Below, one piece after another: positions 37,840 through 46,071 of a stretch of DNA of 64,000 bases; within the stretch, counting starts at the first letter, position 1, and every line of letters starts with the position of its first letter. The DNA comes from Burkholderia sp. SRS-46 (GTDB taxonomy: Bacteria; Pseudomonadota; Gammaproteobacteria; Burkholderiales; Burkholderiaceae), in the NCBI RefSeq assembly GCF_004343775.1, contig NZ_PTXL01000001.1, forward strand, positions 496,001 through 560,000. The letters run 5' to 3'. A program made the position numbers and the translations under genes. The notes under the pieces were generated by a model that saw only the letters and a program-made list of their open reading frames with translations, was not told where the DNA came from and did not search any database.

Positions 37840-39141
37840 ATGACGTATTCCAACTATCACAAGAAGGACATCAACGGCCATCCACTGCATGCGGAAACGC
37901 AGATGATGTCGTACGGATTCGACCCGTTCCTGTCCGAGGGCGCGGTCAAGCCGCCCGTGTTCCTCACGTCGACCTTCGCGTTCCGCTCGGCGGAGGATGG
38001 CGCCGATTTCTTCGACGTCGTGTCGGGGCGCAAGGCGCTGCCGCAGGGCGAGGCGGCCGGGCTCGTATACAGCCGCTTCAATCACCCGAATCTCGAGATC
38101 GTCGAGGACCGCCTCGCGCTGCTCGACGGCTCGGATGCCGCGGTCGTCACGTCGAGCGGGATGTCGGCGATCAGCGCGGTGTTTCTCGCGTTTCTGCGGC
38201 CCGGTGATCAAATGGTGCAGTCGGTGCCGCTCTACGGCGGCACCGAGACGCTGATCGCGAAGATCTTCAAGGAGTGGGGCGTGACGGCCCATGCGATCGA
38301 GAACGGGCTGTCGCCGGAGTCGATCGGCGCGGCGCTCGAGGCTGCCGCGCAACATGGGCCGGTGCGGATCTGCTACGTCGAGACGCCGGCCAATCCCACC
38401 AACTCGCTGATCGATCTCGACGGAATGCGCCGCGAACTCGACGCATTCGAAGCGCGCCACGGCTATCGCCCGATTTCGGTATGCGACAACACGATGCTCG
38501 GGCCGATCTTCCAGAAACCGGCCGAGCATGGCGTCGACCTGTCGGTCTATTCGCTGACGAAATACGTCGGCGGCCACAGCGATCTCGTCGCGGGGGGCGT
38601 GACCGGCCGCAAGGATCTGATCGCGAAGATCCGGCTGATGCGCGGCGCGTTCGGCTCCCAGCTCGATCCGCATTCGTCGTGGATGCTGACCCGCTCGATG
38701 GAAACCGTCGTACTGCGAATGAAGCAGGCCGAGCGGGCTGCCCGCAAGGTCGCGAACTGGCTCGCGACGAATCCGCACCAGAAGGTCGACGTCTACCATC
38801 CGGACCTGATCCGGGACGACGCCTATCGGGCGGTGTATGCACGCCAATGCCAGGGCGCGGGCTCGACGTTCGCGTTCGTGCTGGAGGGGGGACGGGCCGA
38901 GTCGTTTCGCTTGATCAACGCGTTGCATCTGTTCAGGTCGGCAGTCAGCCTGGGCGGCACCGAGTCGCTGATTTGCCATCCCGCGTCGACCACCCATTCG
39001 GGCGTACCGGAGGCCGCGCGAAAGGCCGCGGGTGTCTCCGAAGGACTGATCCGGATCTCGATCGGGCTCGAGCATGAGGATGATCTGATCGCGGATCTGG
39101 ATAATGCGTTCCGGCAGGCGGGGCTCTCCGCGCAGGCTTGA
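37840..39141 (+). CDS. Cys/Met-metabolism PLP enzyme (cystathionine gamma-synthase/methionine gamma-lyase family)
   Basis: A 433-residue PLP-dependent enzyme of the gamma-family, somewhat longer than typical MetB/MdeA (~390-400). The PLP lysine is Lys241 in SLTKYVGGHSDLV. Substrate-region blocks YSRFNHPNLEIVEDRLALLDG, ETPANPTNSLIDLD and ISIGLEHEDDLIADL are typical. It cleaves or forms C-S bonds at the gamma carbon of sulfur amino acids. The ATG at 37840 follows AAAGGAG. The divergent Lrp regulator points to amino-acid catabolism, e.g. methionine gamma-lyase, but the exact reaction cannot be fixed from the sequence. Confidence 0.9.
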   Translation: MTYSNYHKKDINGHPLHAETQMMSYGFDPFLSEGAVKPPVFLTSTFAFRSAEDGADFFDVVSGRKALPQGEAAGLVYSRFNHPNLEIVEDRLALLDGSDAAVVTSSGMSAISAVFLAFLRPGDQMVQSVPLYGGTETLIAKIFKEWGVTAHAIENGLSPESIGAALEAAAQHGPVRICYVETPANPTNSLIDLDGMRRELDAFEARHGYRPISVCDNTMLGPIFQKPAEHGVDLSVYSLTKYVGGHSDLVAGGVTGRKDLIAKIRLMRGAFGSQLDPHSSWMLTRSMETVVLRMKQAERAARKVANWLATNPHQKVDVYHPDLIRDDAYRAVYARQCQGAGSTFAFVLEGGRAESFRLINALHLFRSAVSLGGTESLICHPASTTHSGVPEAARKAAGVSEGLIRISIGLEHEDDLIADLDNAFRQAGLSAQA

Positions 39142-39726
39142 CCGCTGCTTCGTCGCCGGCTTGACGCTGCCTGTGGGCCTCGTCAGGCGCGGCGCGTTCG
39201 GATGACGAGAGCGCGAGGCGGCGGCGTCACGCCGCCGCCTTCGCGGCCTCCTGCGCCACATGATCTGGCCGGTTCCCGATTTCGGCAGCGTCCGCGCGCC
39301 GGCTTGCTCGGGCGCCGAGCCCAAAGTGCACGCCACGGTGACCGAGCCGGGCGGAACGCGTATCGAACTCAGCTTCGACCCGCGGCAGTGCGAGGGGCAG
39401 CCGGCGAGGTTTTCCGGTCTTCGCAAATCACTTTGCACTGCAAAGCACGCCGGCGTTCACGCCCCTGACGACCAACCTGACAACGTATCGACCGGACCGC
39501 CCATTGCACCGATGGGCCACCCATGTTCAATTGGCGAGTTTCAAACAATTTGAAATATTTATGTTTTGAAATCGGCGAGTTTGTTTGAACGGTCGTCGGA
39601 GCGATCATCGAGTCGTTCAAGGTGGCCGGTTCGTGAATGCGCCGCCATTTGGCAATTTCTGACACAGTGCCGGGTCGTGTTCTGGTAAATGTATCTGTCA
39701 GGGTTGTGGGGCGTTACGAGGAAGCA
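39142..39726. other. Gene-poor, partly AT-rich intergenic region
   Basis: Of 585 bp, the first part includes an 11-bp perfect hairpin (39216-39240) after the PLP-enzyme gene. The middle has an open frame at 39260-39553 whose translation (for example VTEPGGTRIELSFDPRQCEG) looks gene-like for ~45 codons and then degenerates. The stretch from about 39540 to 39730 is clearly richer in A+T than its surroundings. No family is recognised; it may be a decayed gene. Confidence 0.4.
39216..39240 (+). terminator. GC-rich hairpin after the PLP-enzyme gene
   Basis: AGGCGGCGGCG and CGCCGCCGCCT form a perfect 11-bp stem with a TCA loop. There is no T-tract, so it may act as a weak or Rho-assisted terminator. 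Confidence 0.4.
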
Positions 39727-40587
39727 ATGAAAAAGAAAATGTTTCTGACGGGGTTGATGAGTACGGCTGTGTTGCTGGCAGCGTGTGGCGGGGGCGACGG
39801 CGGGGTTGTCGATGCGGGCAGCAGTGCATCGAACGGCAATGGAACCGGGGCGTCGACCAACCCGTCGCCGGTGGCGCCGCCTGCGGCCCAGGCGGCATGC
39901 CGGCCGAACGGCAGCTTTACTTATTCGGGTTCCGCCTCTCAGGTAGCGGCGAACAATGGCCAGCTGGCCGTGGTAGTCGTACCGAGTTTGCCGCCGGAGT
40001 ATCAGAAGAACAGAAACTTCACGGCGCCGAACGCGCCGGCGTCGAGTCTGGTTCAACAGGCGAGCGGCGCATATACGACGCTTGCTTCATCGGCTGCGGC
40101 GACCGACTGTCTTGGGCTCGACCACGGGGCGGTGACCGAGATCCAGAGTGTCGGCAGCGATGTGGCGATCGGCCGGTGGAATCGGGCGATGGACACGGAC
40201 GGCAATACCTATAACAGCGAGCAAGGCGTTCACTACGCGGTCGGTACGCCGCTGTCGTTGTCCGCGACGAGCGGCACGCTGGCGTGTACGCAATTGATCG
40301 CCGACGCGGTGTCGACCAATGACGGTACCCCGGGCGGGTCGCTCGGAACGAGCTCGGCCACGCTGGATCTCGCGGCGCGCTCGCTCAACAACCTGAGCTT
40401 GTCGATCAATCGAGCCAATACCCCATATACGCTGACGAACGCACAGGCCCCGTTGAATGGCGTTTCGACGACGGGACAGCTGTCGGTCCAGTCGGTGGTC
40501 GTGGGGCACGATGCGACGCAGCCGTTGGTCGCCGTCGGTTACTCGGGTCAAGGGATGGCGGGTGTCGTGGTGTTGTCGTGTCATTGA
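39727..40587 (+). CDS. Hypothetical lipoprotein
   Basis: A 286-residue protein with a lipoprotein signal peptide (MKKKMFLTGLMSTAVLLAAC, lipobox LAAC), then a Gly/Ser/Asn linker and an Ala/Ser/Thr/Val-rich body with few charged residues. This is compatible with a beta-rich extracellular or periplasmic domain. No catalytic motif or family is recognised. The ATG at 39727 follows CGAGGAAG. The upstream sequence is AT-rich and the codon use is less GC-extreme than that of neighbours, which hints at separate acquisition, but no mobile element is visible. Confidence 0.75.
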   Translation: MKKKMFLTGLMSTAVLLAACGGGDGGVVDAGSSASNGNGTGASTNPSPVAPPAAQAACRPNGSFTYSGSASQVAANNGQLAVVVVPSLPPEYQKNRNFTAPNAPASSLVQQASGAYTTLASSAAATDCLGLDHGAVTEIQSVGSDVAIGRWNRAMDTDGNTYNSEQGVHYAVGTPLSLSATSGTLACTQLIADAVSTNDGTPGGSLGTSSATLDLAARSLNNLSLSINRANTPYTLTNAQAPLNGVSTTGQLSVQSVVVGHDATQPLVAVGYSGQGMAGVVVLSCH

Positions 40588-40760
40588 CGTACGCGGGCGC
40601 GTGACGTCATGACCGTCGAGCGCATCGCGTCGGGCCGAGACGGCAGGGCGGACACGAAGCGAACGGTCCATGACAGTATTTGACCGTCCGGACACGGAGG
40701 CTGGGTGTACGCTGAGCGATGGACTGCCATGCTCAATTTCCGCTACCGGGGAAACGCCGA

Positions 40761-41012
40761 ATGAAACGCTTGCTCCTGCTCTGGAAAACCGCCCGACGCG
40801 ATGTGCGCGTCTTGTGGCGCGCACTCGGCCATCCGGACCGCCCCGGCTGGCTCATCCCGGCGCTCGGCCTCGTCGCGTTGTACGCGATCGAGCCGTTCAA
40901 TTTCGCGATGCCGATACTGGGCTTGGTCGACGACGGGGTGCTCGTGCCGCTTGCGCTGCATCTGATCGTCCTCTGGCTGCCGGTTTCGCTTCGCGGCATG
41001 GCTACACGCTGA
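40761..41012 (+). CDS. DUF1232/YkvA-like small membrane protein
   Basis: An 83-residue protein. It has a basic N-terminal helix (MKRLLLLWKTARRDVRVLWRAL) and a hydrophobic hairpin, LIPALGLVALYAIEPFNFAM followed by LGLVDDGVLVPLALHLIVL. The pattern of a first helix, a short Pro-containing turn and then G-x-x-DD is that of DUF1232 (YkvA) proteins, whose function is unknown. The ATG at 40761 is used because it begins the conserved part. It is probably co-transcribed with the next gene, 16 bp away. Confidence 0.75.
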   Translation: MKRLLLLWKTARRDVRVLWRALGHPDRPGWLIPALGLVALYAIEPFNFAMPILGLVDDGVLVPLALHLIVLWLPVSLRGMATR

Positions 41013-41028
41013 ACGGTAGAGGAACGCA

Positions 41029-41289
41029 ATGGGTCTTCTGGATAGATTGCTCGACAACGCACATGTGTCGGGTGCCGGGCCGCGCAAGGCAATATTCCGC
41101 GTGCTGCTGGATGACGAAGGCCGGGTTCAGGATGTCGTGCTGAAGCAAAGCAGCGGGAACCCGGAAATCGATCGACAAGGTCGATCGAAATTCATGACCA
41201 TGCGATTCCCGCCCGGGCGCTTGGGACCGACTTCCAAGAAGGCCCGGCGCTGGCATGAATTTGCCTACTCGGGCGAGGACGGCGAGTAG
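41029..41289 (+). CDS. Small hypothetical protein, TonB-C-terminal-like
   Basis: An 86-residue soluble protein. The segment IFRVLLDDEGRVQDVVLKQSSGNPEIDRQGRSK resembles the beta-strand/helix pattern of TonB C-terminal domains (V.DV.L..SSG...LD..A), and MRFPPGRLGP fits the following strand, but there is no membrane anchor or Pro-rich spacer. A real TonB role is thus unlikely; it could be a stand-alone relative. It follows the DUF1232 gene by 16 bp. Confidence 0.6.
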   Translation: MGLLDRLLDNAHVSGAGPRKAIFRVLLDDEGRVQDVVLKQSSGNPEIDRQGRSKFMTMRFPPGRLGPTSKKARRWHEFAYSGEDGE

Positions 41290-41328
41290 CGGTCGTACGG
41301 GCGGCGATCGATGCTTCCGAAGTGCCGC

Positions 41329-42207
41329 TCACTCCGGCAAATCCCGCTGGTTCGTGTCCTGTTCGACGCCCCCCGTGTTCAGGTATTCGATCTTCTCCAT
41401 CCGCTGTCGCGCCAGCTCGGGATGCCGGTTCGTCACGCCGATCACGAGGGCCTCGGCCAGCGCCAGTGCCGGGACGTTGGTCTGCAGCATCGCGAACGGG
41501 CGCCCCTGGATGCGCAGCACGATCTCGGCCACCTCGCTGATCGGCGAGATCCATTCGTCGGTGATCAGCAGGATCCGCGTGCCGAGCCGGTGCGCGGACC
41601 GGGCGAACCGGATGCTGTCCTTCTGGTAGCGGCGAAAATCGAAGATGACGAGGACGTCGTCGGGCCCCATGTCCGTCAGCGCGACCGACGCCAGGTTCAC
41701 GTTCGGTTCGACATACTGAACATGCGGGCGCGCGTAGGCCAGGGTAAAGGAGAACAGCGAGGCGAGCGGCGCCGTGTAACGCCCGCCGCCGCAGAACACG
41801 CGGACGCCGGGGGCGGCCAGCAGCGTCACGGCCGCGTCGAAGGCCGCCGCGTCGAGCCCTTCGATGGTGGTCGCCAGCGATTGCGAGAGCCGCTGAAAGA
41901 TCGCCGCATGACTGTCGCGCATGCCTGCTTCCGAATGGAACGCATCCATCCGGGCGAGCGGCGAATTCATCGCGGTGTCGATCTCGTCATACAGCGCCTG
42001 CTGGAACGACGAGTAGTTCGGAAACCCCATCCTGACGACGAAGCGAAAGACGGTCGGGTCGCTGACCTCGGCCTGCTTGGCGAAGTTTGCAATGGGCCCC
42101 AGGCCGAGGCTGGGATAGCGATCCAGCAGCGCGTGCGCGACCTTCTGTTCCGACGGCGTGAAGCTGTCCATTTGCGATAACAGCAACGCCCTGATGCTTG
42201 TCCCCAT
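41329..42207 (-). CDS. RpiR/MurR-family regulator with SIS domain
   Basis: A 292-residue regulator. An N-terminal HTH_6 domain (FTPSEQKVAHALLDRYP, then AEVSDPTVFRFVVRMGFPNYSSFQQAL) is followed by a SIS domain (RVFCGGGRYTAPLASLFSFTLA ... DDVLVIFDFRRYQKDS) that normally senses a phosphosugar or similar ligand. The ATG at 42207 has TTGGAG upstream and is preferred over a TTG 12 bp earlier. It is divergent from the gamma-glutamyltranspeptidase gene, which it probably controls. The effector is unknown. Confidence 0.9.
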   Translation of the reverse strand: MGTSIRALLLSQMDSFTPSEQKVAHALLDRYPSLGLGPIANFAKQAEVSDPTVFRFVVRMGFPNYSSFQQALYDEIDTAMNSPLARMDAFHSEAGMRDSHAAIFQRLSQSLATTIEGLDAAAFDAAVTLLAAPGVRVFCGGGRYTAPLASLFSFTLAYARPHVQYVEPNVNLASVALTDMGPDDVLVIFDFRRYQKDSIRFARSAHRLGTRILLITDEWISPISEVAEIVLRIQGRPFAMLQTNVPALALAEALVIGVTNRHPELARQRMEKIEYLNTGGVEQDTNQRDLPE

Positions 42208-42531
42208 CGGGCACTCCAACTCTCATGTTTGAACGACACGTCGCAGGCGTTCGTCTGCCGGCGACCTCATGCATGTTAGCCCATCGGCGTGCGGCGATCG
42301 GCTGGCGCCCGACTCATGAGGGGCGCATCGCAGGGGGATTCGTCTGCGTTGGCGTGTAATAAAACAAACATCTGGATAGCTGTCAACCGCCTGTCGTTCG
42401 CCATTATTCGGTGATAACCCTAGGTTTTCCGCACAAAAACCTGAGTGCTATGATCGCGGCCTTGCCGGGATGTATTAAACATTACGGCGTGCATCCCGGT
42501 CTGGCCCAGTTTTCGTTTGGAGGATTCCGTC
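42208..42531. other. Divergent promoter region, RpiR regulator / ggt
   Basis: 324 bp without a gene, AT-richer towards ggt. It contains the inverted repeat at 42422-42442 and a possible -10 box TATGAT at 42449-42454, 78 bp before the ggt start. Confidence 0.6.
42422..42442. promoter_or_regulatory. Candidate operator upstream of ggt
   Basis: AGGTTTT and AAAACCT are perfect inverted 7-bp arms around CCGCACA. They overlap the expected -35 region of a promoter whose -10 would be TATGAT at 42449. This is a suitable place for repression by the divergent RpiR-family protein. Confidence 0.4.
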
Positions 42532-44283
42532 ATGAGGCGGCTCGTTGTACTCACCCTGTTGTCGGCACTGCATTTGAGCGCGTTCGCCGCTTCGGAACCC
42601 GCGGTTGAAGCGAAGAACGGCATGGTCGTCTCGTCGCAGCACCTCGCATCGGCGATCGGCATCGAGATGCTGAAGCAGGGCGGCAACGCGGTGGACGCCG
42701 CCGTGGCGGTCGGTTACGCGCAAGCCGTGACGAATCCGTGCTGCGGCAACATCGGCGGCGGCGGTTTCATGACCGTTCACCTCGCCGACGGTCGCGACCG
42801 GTTCATCAATTTCCGCGAGACCGCGCCGGCCGCGGCATCCGCGAACATGTATCTCGACGGTGCGGGGAACGTGCGTCCGGACGACAGCCTCTACGGCTAT
42901 CGCGCCGTCGGCGTGCCGGGCACGGTCGCGGGCCTCGATCTCGCGCAGCGCAAGTACGGGAAGCTGACGCGGCAGCAGGTGATGGCGCCCGCGATCCGCC
43001 TCGCGCGCGACGGGTTCATCCTGACCCGCGGCGATACGGACATCCTCGACACGACGATCGAGCGCTTCAAGAAGGACCCGGAAGCGGCGCGCATCTTCCT
43101 GCGCCCCGACGGCACGCCGCTGCAGCCGGGCGATCGCCTGGTGCAGAAGGACCTGGCGCGCACGCTCGAGCGCATCGCGCAGCACGGGCCCGACGCGTTC
43201 TATCACGGCGAGATTCCGAAGATCGTCGAGGCGGCGTCGAAACGCGCCGGCGGACTGATCACGGCGAGCGATTTCGCGTCGTATCGCGCGGAAGACATGG
43301 CGCCGCTGACGTGCACGTATCGCGGCTACGCGTTCGTGTCGGCGCCGCCCCCGAGCTCCGGCGGCGTGACGATGTGCGAGACGCTGAACATCCTCGAAGG
43401 GTATGACCTGCGCAAGCTCGGCTACCATTCGGCGGCATCGGTGCACTACATGACCGAGGCGATGCGGCACGCATATGAGGATCGCAACACGCTGCTCGGC
43501 GATCCGAACTTCATCGACAATCCGGTCGCGAAGCTGACGAGCAAGGAATACGCGGCGGAAATCCGCAAGCGCATCCACTCGGACACGGCCACGGCGTCGG
43601 TCGACGTGCAGCCCGGTGTCGGCGTGCACGAGAAGCCGGAGACGACGCACTATTCGATCATCGACCGCGACGGCAACGCGGTGTCGACCACCTACACGGT
43701 CAACGGCCGCTTCGGCGCCGTGGTGATCGCGCCGGGCACGGGCTTCTTCCTGAACGACGAGATGGACGACTTCACCGTGAAGGTCGGCGCGCAGAACCTG
43801 TTCGGCCTCGTGCAGGGCACCCGCAATTCGATCGCGCCGGGCAAGCGTCCGCTGTCGTCGATGGCGCCGACGATCGTGACGAAGGACGGCAAGGTGTTCA
43901 TGGTGGTCGGTTCGCCGGGCGGGTCGCGCATCATCACGATCACGCTGCAGACCGTGCTGAACGTGATCGACTACGGGATGTCGCCGCAGGATGCGGTCGA
44001 CGCGCCGCGCATCCACCATCAATGGCTGCCCGACGAGGTCTATTACGAAACCTACGGCCTGTCGCCCGACACGCTCGCGATCCTGCGCAACATGGGCTAC
44101 AAGATGGTCGAGCGGACGCCGTGGGGCGCCGCCGAGCTGATCATGGTCGGCTTGCCCGGCACCGAGGCCGCGAGCCGGCAGAGTTCCGGGAACGACTCGT
44201 CGGTGTCCGGCAATGTCCGGGTCGGCTTGATCTACGGCTTCAACGATCCGCGCCGCCCGGCCGGTTCGGCGATCGGTTACTGA
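42532..44283 (+). CDS. ggt: Gamma-glutamyltranspeptidase
   Basis: A 583-residue periplasmic enzyme that removes the gamma-glutamyl group of glutathione and related peptides. A signal peptide (MRRLVVLTLLSALHLSAFA) is followed by a single precursor chain that self-cleaves. The small subunit should start at Thr371 (TTHYSIIDRDGNAVSTTYT), the nucleophile. Later blocks SSMAPTIVTKDGKVFMVVGSPGGSRI are typical of the oxyanion region. The ATG at 42532 follows TTTGGAGGA. With the downstream dicarboxylate/amino-acid symporter it could form a glutathione-scavenging unit. Confidence 0.95.
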   Translation: MRRLVVLTLLSALHLSAFAASEPAVEAKNGMVVSSQHLASAIGIEMLKQGGNAVDAAVAVGYAQAVTNPCCGNIGGGGFMTVHLADGRDRFINFRETAPAAASANMYLDGAGNVRPDDSLYGYRAVGVPGTVAGLDLAQRKYGKLTRQQVMAPAIRLARDGFILTRGDTDILDTTIERFKKDPEAARIFLRPDGTPLQPGDRLVQKDLARTLERIAQHGPDAFYHGEIPKIVEAASKRAGGLITASDFASYRAEDMAPLTCTYRGYAFVSAPPPSSGGVTMCETLNILEGYDLRKLGYHSAASVHYMTEAMRHAYEDRNTLLGDPNFIDNPVAKLTSKEYAAEIRKRIHSDTATASVDVQPGVGVHEKPETTHYSIIDRDGNAVSTTYTVNGRFGAVVIAPGTGFFLNDEMDDFTVKVGAQNLFGLVQGTRNSIAPGKRPLSSMAPTIVTKDGKVFMVVGSPGGSRIITITLQTVLNVIDYGMSPQDAVDAPRIHHQWLPDEVYYETYGLSPDTLAILRNMGYKMVERTPWGAAELIMVGLPGTEAASRQSSGNDSSVSGNVRVGLIYGFNDPRRPAGSAIGY

Positions 44284-44294
44284 GCCGAGCGCCC

Positions 44295-44320
44295 GGCGCC
44301 GAATCGCCCGATTCGGCGCC
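44295..44320. other. Stable hairpin between ggt and the symporter gene
   Basis: GGCGCCGAATC and GATTCGGCGCC form a perfect 11-bp stem with a 4-nt GCCC loop 11 bp after ggt. There is no T-tract, so it is more likely an RNA-processing or stability element than a terminator. Confidence 0.4.
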
Positions 44321-44401
44321 TGCCACGCGCATCCCGTCGCACCGCGCGGGATGCGCCGTTTTCATGCTTTCCGTACCGGCGCCACGCGCCGCATCCCCGC
44401 T

Positions 44402-45703
44402 ATGAACAAACGCATGTCCGCGGCAGGCTGGATCCTGCTCGCGATGGTGGCCGGCATCCTGATCGGCTACATGATCTATACGCAGCTTCCGGACAAGCGC
44501 TCCGCCGTGGAGATTGCCGGCTACATCTCGCTCGTCTCCGACGTGTTCCTGCGGCTGATCAAGATGGTGATCGGCCCGCTGGTGTTCTCGACGCTCGTGG
44601 TCGGCATCGCGCACATGGGCGACGCGTCGTCGGTCGGGCGCGTGTTCGTGAAGGCGCTCGGCTGGTTCTTCACCGCGTCGCTGATCTCGCTGCTGCTCGG
44701 GTTGCTGATGGCCAACCTGCTGCGGCCCGGCGAGAACCTCGGCCTGCCGCTGCCGGACATCGGTGCGACGGCGAGCCTCGCGACCTCCAAGTTCACGCTG
44801 AAGGATTTCGTGGGTCACATGGTGCCGAAGTCGTTCGCCGAGGCGATGGCGAACAACGAGATCCTGCAGATCGTGGTGTTCTCGATGTTCTTCGGCGTCG
44901 CGCTGGCATCGCTCGGCGAGCGCGCGAAGATCCTGGTCGCCGCGATCGAGCAGTTGTCGCACGTGATGCTGAAGATCACCGGCTATGTGATGAAGCTGGC
45001 GCCGCTCGCGGTGCTGGCGGCGATGGCGTCGACGGTCGCGATCAACGGCCTGTCGATCCTGCTGAAGTTCGCGGTGTTCATGGGCGACTTCTACGTGAGC
45101 CTGTTCCTGCTGTGGGGCACGCTCGTCGCGGCCGGGCTGCTGTTCCTCGGGCGCCGGGTGTTCAAGCTGCTCGTGCTGATCAAGGAAGCGTTCATGCTGT
45201 CGTTCGCGACGGCGAGCTCCGAAGCCGCGTACCCGAAGATCCTCGATGCGCTCGACCGCTTCGGCGTGCGCCGCAAGATCTCGAGCTTCGTGATGCCGAT
45301 GGGCTATTCGTTCAACCTCGACGGCTCGATGATGTACTGCACGTTCGCGTCGCTGTTCATCGCGCAGGCCTACGGCATGCATCTGTCGCTGGGCACGCAG
45401 GTCACGATGCTGCTGGTCCTGATGCTGACGTCGAAAGGGATGGCGGGCGTGCCACGCGCGTCGCTCGTCGTCATCGCGGCGACCCTCCATCAGTTCAACA
45501 TTCCGGAAGCCGGGCTGCTGCTGATTCTCGGCGTCGACACGTTCCTCGACATGGGCCGCTCGGCGACCAACGCGGTGGGCAACTCGATCGCCAGCGCGGT
45601 GGTCGCGAAGTGGGAAGGCGAGTTGATGTCGGAATCCGAGGCCGAAGCGAATGCCGCGCGCCTGGATGCCGAGCTGGAATTGCGCATCAAGGAGCGCGCC
45701 TGA
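44402..45703 (+). CDS. Dicarboxylate/amino acid:cation symporter (DAACS, GltP/DctA family)
   Basis: A 433-residue inner-membrane symporter. Family landmarks are the Ser-rich motif in ATASSEAAYPKIL, the helix SFNLDGSMMYCTFASLFIAQ and the segment LLILGVDTFLDMGRSATNAVGNSIAS. It takes up glutamate, aspartate or C4-dicarboxylates with protons or sodium. It lies 118 bp after ggt in the same direction, so glutamate released from gamma-glutamyl peptides is an attractive but unproven substrate. A strong terminator follows at 45831. Confidence 0.93.
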   Translation: MNKRMSAAGWILLAMVAGILIGYMIYTQLPDKRSAVEIAGYISLVSDVFLRLIKMVIGPLVFSTLVVGIAHMGDASSVGRVFVKALGWFFTASLISLLLGLLMANLLRPGENLGLPLPDIGATASLATSKFTLKDFVGHMVPKSFAEAMANNEILQIVVFSMFFGVALASLGERAKILVAAIEQLSHVMLKITGYVMKLAPLAVLAAMASTVAINGLSILLKFAVFMGDFYVSLFLLWGTLVAAGLLFLGRRVFKLLVLIKEAFMLSFATASSEAAYPKILDALDRFGVRRKISSFVMPMGYSFNLDGSMMYCTFASLFIAQAYGMHLSLGTQVTMLLVLMLTSKGMAGVPRASLVVIAATLHQFNIPEAGLLLILGVDTFLDMGRSATNAVGNSIASAVVAKWEGELMSESEAEANAARLDAELELRIKERA

Positions 45704-46071
45704 GGCGCCGGCCCGCTACCTGAGTCATGCGTGATGCCAAGTGCGTGGCATCGCGTCGTCGCAAGCCGCGGCCGGGGCGACGATCCGCACCGCTGCGTGT
45801 TGCGCGACAAGCGTTTCCGGCGGAATGATGAAACCCGCGAGAAGTCATGTTCTCGCGGGTTTTTTGCATTTGCGTCCCCCGATCCGACATGCCGAATCTC
45901 GCCGACGAAATGCGTGTCGATCTGCTAACGTAGCGGCCGTCGGCAGCGTCATGCCGGCGCGAGATCGTGCGCAGGTCCGCGCGCCGCCAGGCGGGCACTC
46001 GGCGGCAGGCACCGGCGCCGGGCGCATTCGGGCCGACGTACGAGGCGTCGTCGACAAGTCTTGGAGTGACA
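45704..46071. other. Intergenic region with terminator upstream of the orphan kinase
   Basis: 368 bp. The terminator at 45831-45865 closes the ggt-symporter region. The remainder should hold the promoter of the sensor kinase at 46072. No further gene is seen. Confidence 0.6.
45831..45865 (+). terminator. Rho-independent terminator
   Basis: AAACCCGCGAGAA pairs perfectly with TTCTCGCGGGTTT across the loop GTCATG, and the 3' arm runs into a T-tract ending at 45865. The A-run at the 5' foot makes it potentially active in both directions. Confidence 0.88.

Noticed and set aside
39260-39553. Open frame starting MIWPVPDFGSV as a real gene
   Set aside because: Only about 45 codons look gene-like, there is no ribosome site, and the rest runs into AT-rich non-coding sequence; kept only as a possible remnant.
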